Source: an uncultured Lutibacter sp. (GTDB lineage Bacteria > Bacteroidota > Bacteroidia > Flavobacteriales > Flavobacteriaceae). Taken from it: DNA of 64,000 bases. The position numbers were made by a program, and so were the translations under genes. The stretch covers positions 124,001 through 188,000 of the forward strand of contig NZ_CANLRG010000005.1 of assembly GCF_947493565.1 (NCBI RefSeq). Direction: 5' to 3'. The notes under the pieces are model-generated. The model was not told where the DNA came from. It was given only the letters and a program-made list of their open reading frames with translations, and did not search any database. This document shows positions 62,873-64,000 of this stretch, in pieces (position 1 is the first letter of the stretch; every line of letters starts with the position of its first letter).

Positions 62873-63550
62873 ATGATTAAAAAAATAGCTCTAATTGGAT
62901 TTCTGCTAGTTTCAATTTTAGATATTATTGGAATCGCTTTTAAAATAGAAAGTTTAATTTTCTTATTTAAACCTTTGATACTTTTATCTCTATTGTTTTT
63001 ATATTCAAATTCTGTGGTAGATAGAAACAAATGGTATTCAACTGCGTTAGTTTTTTCTTTTTTTGGAGATGTGTTTTTAATTTATTCAGGAGATTTTACT
63101 TTTAAAGCAGGTTTAATTTCATTTTTAGTTGCACATATATTATTTATAAGTATTGTTATTAAAAGAATACAAAAAGCGTCTTTTTTAAAAGCTTTACTAG
63201 CAGCTATTCCATTTTTTATTGTGTTAACAGGCTTAATTTTTTTAATTAAAAATGCTTTAAATGAATTGTTAGTTCCCGTTGTAATTTATGGAATAACTAT
63301 TTCAATTTTTGGAATGGTATCTTTCTTAGACTATAGTACTAAAAAAACGAAAGAATCTTTATGGATGTTATTTGGAGCTATTGTTTTTATGATTTCTGAC
63401 TCTATATTAGCCATCAATAAATTTTATGAATCTTCATTATTTTTTGAAATAATTGTAATGATTACGTATGTTTCGGCACAATATTTAATTTATAAATCAA
63501 TGGTTTGCGAACAGGTAGAGGAGGCTGAACTAAAAAGTTTTGCCAATTAA
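62873..63550 (+). CDS. YhhN family membrane protein (lysoplasmalogenase-like)
   Basis: A 225-residue protein with about eight hydrophobic helices. VFSFFGDVFLIYSGDFTFKA and FMISDSILAINKF carry the Asp residues conserved in the YhhN/TMEM86 lysoplasmalogenase family. It may hydrolyse a vinyl-ether lysolipid; bacterial roles are unclear. It starts 15 bases after the cytochrome stop and could be co-transcribed with it, but no functional link is evident. Its 3' end overlaps the convergent DoxX gene by 21 bases. Confidence 0.82.
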   Translation: MIKKIALIGFLLVSILDIIGIAFKIESLIFLFKPLILLSLLFLYSNSVVDRNKWYSTALVFSFFGDVFLIYSGDFTFKAGLISFLVAHILFISIVIKRIQKASFLKALLAAIPFFIVLTGLIFLIKNALNELLVPVVIYGITISIFGMVSFLDYSTKKTKESLWMLFGAIVFMISDSILAINKFYESSLFFEIIVMITYVSAQYLIYKSMVCEQVEEAELKSFAN

Positions 63551-63916
63551 TGGCAAATTTTTACGTTCATTCCATAAAACAATACTACTTAATATAAAGG
63601 TACTTATAGCCATAAAAAAGAGGGTGCCTCCATCATTATTAACTTCAATTCCAAGTAGGGTAAAGTGTATAAATATTGCACCACTGATAACACTTAAGAT
63701 TAATATTGCTCCAACCCAAACAGTTTTTGGGATTAAAATGAGTATGGCTCCTATTAATTCTAAAATACCTATACCTATTCTTCCATAAGGTTCCATACCT
63801 GCCTTTGAAAAAATATAAACACTATCGGGATGTGCAGTAAATTTAAAGCGAAGAGTTTGGATTAAAATAACAGCAATTATAATTCTTATGGTAACTAATA
63901 GGTGTTTTTTCATCAT
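63530..63916 (-). CDS. DoxX family membrane protein
   Basis: A 128-residue protein with four hydrophobic helices and the DoxX-like segment GRIGIGILELIGAILILIPKT. In some organisms DoxX-type proteins act in thiosulfate:quinone oxidation or redox balance, so its position beside the sulfur island is suggestive, but the family is very broad. Two ATGs (63916 and 63913) are possible. A terminator-like hairpin ends directly before the start. Confidence 0.8.
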   Translation of the reverse strand: MMKKHLLVTIRIIIAVILIQTLRFKFTAHPDSVYIFSKAGMEPYGRIGIGILELIGAILILIPKTVWVGAILILSVISGAIFIHFTLLGIEVNNDGGTLFFMAISTFILSSIVLWNERKNLPLIGKTF

Positions 63917-63918
63917 AA

Positions 63919-63948
63919 AAAACTTTCTCGTTTAGACGAAAAAGTTTT
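63919..63948 (-). terminator. Terminator-like hairpin directly before the DoxX start
   Basis: Stem AAAACTTT-C-TCGT, loop TTAG, ACGA-A-AAAGTTTT with one C/A mismatch; on the minus strand followed by Ts and then the DoxX ATG. It probably ends the transcript of the partial gene at the window edge. Confidence 0.6.
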
Positions 63949-63954
63949 AAATAA

Positions 63955-64000
63955 TTACAATAAAGCTTTCTTTTTATTTAGAAAAAACTTCGTTATGCTG
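63955..64000 (-). CDS. Possible 3' end of a gene entering from the right edge
   Basis: The minus strand reads SITKFFLNKKKALL and a TAA at 63955-63957, followed 7 bases later by the hairpin at 63919-63948. Only about 14 codons are visible, so no product can be given and the frame is a guess. Confidence 0.3.
   Translation of the reverse strand, partial: SITKFFLNKKKALL

Noticed and set aside
63530-63916. DoxX as part of the sulfur island (thiosulfate:quinone oxidoreductase subunit)
   Set aside because: The protein looks like the broad DoxX family, lacks a DoxA partner, is convergent to the island, and has neither of the shared control motifs.

Overview
The window is AT-rich chromosomal DNA from a member of the Bacteroidota, most likely a marine or sediment Flavobacteriaceae. 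Three things point there: the protein families present (DUF4834, DUF6095, DUF4159, DUF2911, monomeric isocitrate dehydrogenase, long-form GAPDH, NagZ/beta-lactamase fusion); recurrent promoters of the Bacteroidota type (TTG, about 19 nt, TAnnTTTG), several lying very close to start codons; and the lack of Shine-Dalgarno sequences. A Lutibacter-like organism is only a guess. I saw no rRNA, tRNA, CRISPR array, prophage or insertion sequence.

Layout. 1-9531: housekeeping genes (partial 3'-5' exonuclease, NagZ/beta-lactamase fusion, PlsC-like acyltransferase, bile-acid-type symporter, DUF4159 protein, rsmE, a GNAT-like protein, an outer-membrane protein). 9633-17875: a co-oriented surface-polysaccharide block (DUF4834, YfhO, methyltransferase, two glycosyltransferases, wecB, flippase) closed by a terminator. 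18034-38664: core genes (LysE, DinB, ATP-grasp, icd, rplS, trmD, prmC, ribD, asparaginase, YigZ, thioesterase, dnaA, LMW phosphatase, RsmI-like, mltG, dapF, HtrA protease, gap). 38662-45846: secreted or lipoprotein hydrolases, one broken propeller gene and a membrane AraC regulator. 45976-62857: a sulfur-metabolism island interrupted only by ligA. 62873-64000: lysoplasmalogenase-like and DoxX proteins, then the edge of another gene.

The sulfur island is the most interesting part. It has four transcription units. (1) SQR-like flavoprotein, single-cysteine TusE/DsrC-like protein and DsrE-like protein, 48032 to 45976. (2) Two tandem-rhodanese exported proteins and an OprO/P-like porin, 54221 to 51020. 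(3) A Tat-exported molybdopterin oxidoreductase of the PsrA/PhsA type with FeS and NrfD/PsrC subunits, two half-size YeeE/YedE transporters and two membrane-anchored degenerate rhodaneses, 60726 to 54536. (4) A divergent twelve-haem cytochrome c, 60968 to 62857. A Crp/Fnr-type regulator is encoded inside the island. The pseudo-palindrome GTWAC-N4-GTWRC-ATAAT occurs upstream of all four units, and an ATGA-N6-TCAT-like element upstream of the three minus-strand operons. The two degenerate rhodaneses have lost the catalytic-loop cysteine but share an almost identical lysine-rich tail ending in VEGGC, recalling the C-terminal GGCGG sulfur-carrying arm of SoxY. I infer a periplasmic relay that moves sulfane sulfur between a porin, rhodaneses, thiol-arm carriers, YeeE-type import and the respiratory chain. 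Direction (polysulfide/thiosulfate/tetrathionate reduction or sulfide oxidation) cannot be decided from sequence.

Other points: a 775-base gene-free stretch (22993-23768) with hairpins that may encode an RNA, a perfect 30-bp palindrome in the icd leader, a folded RNA between two sulfur genes, one gene with a one-base shift right after its ATG, and a pseudogene.
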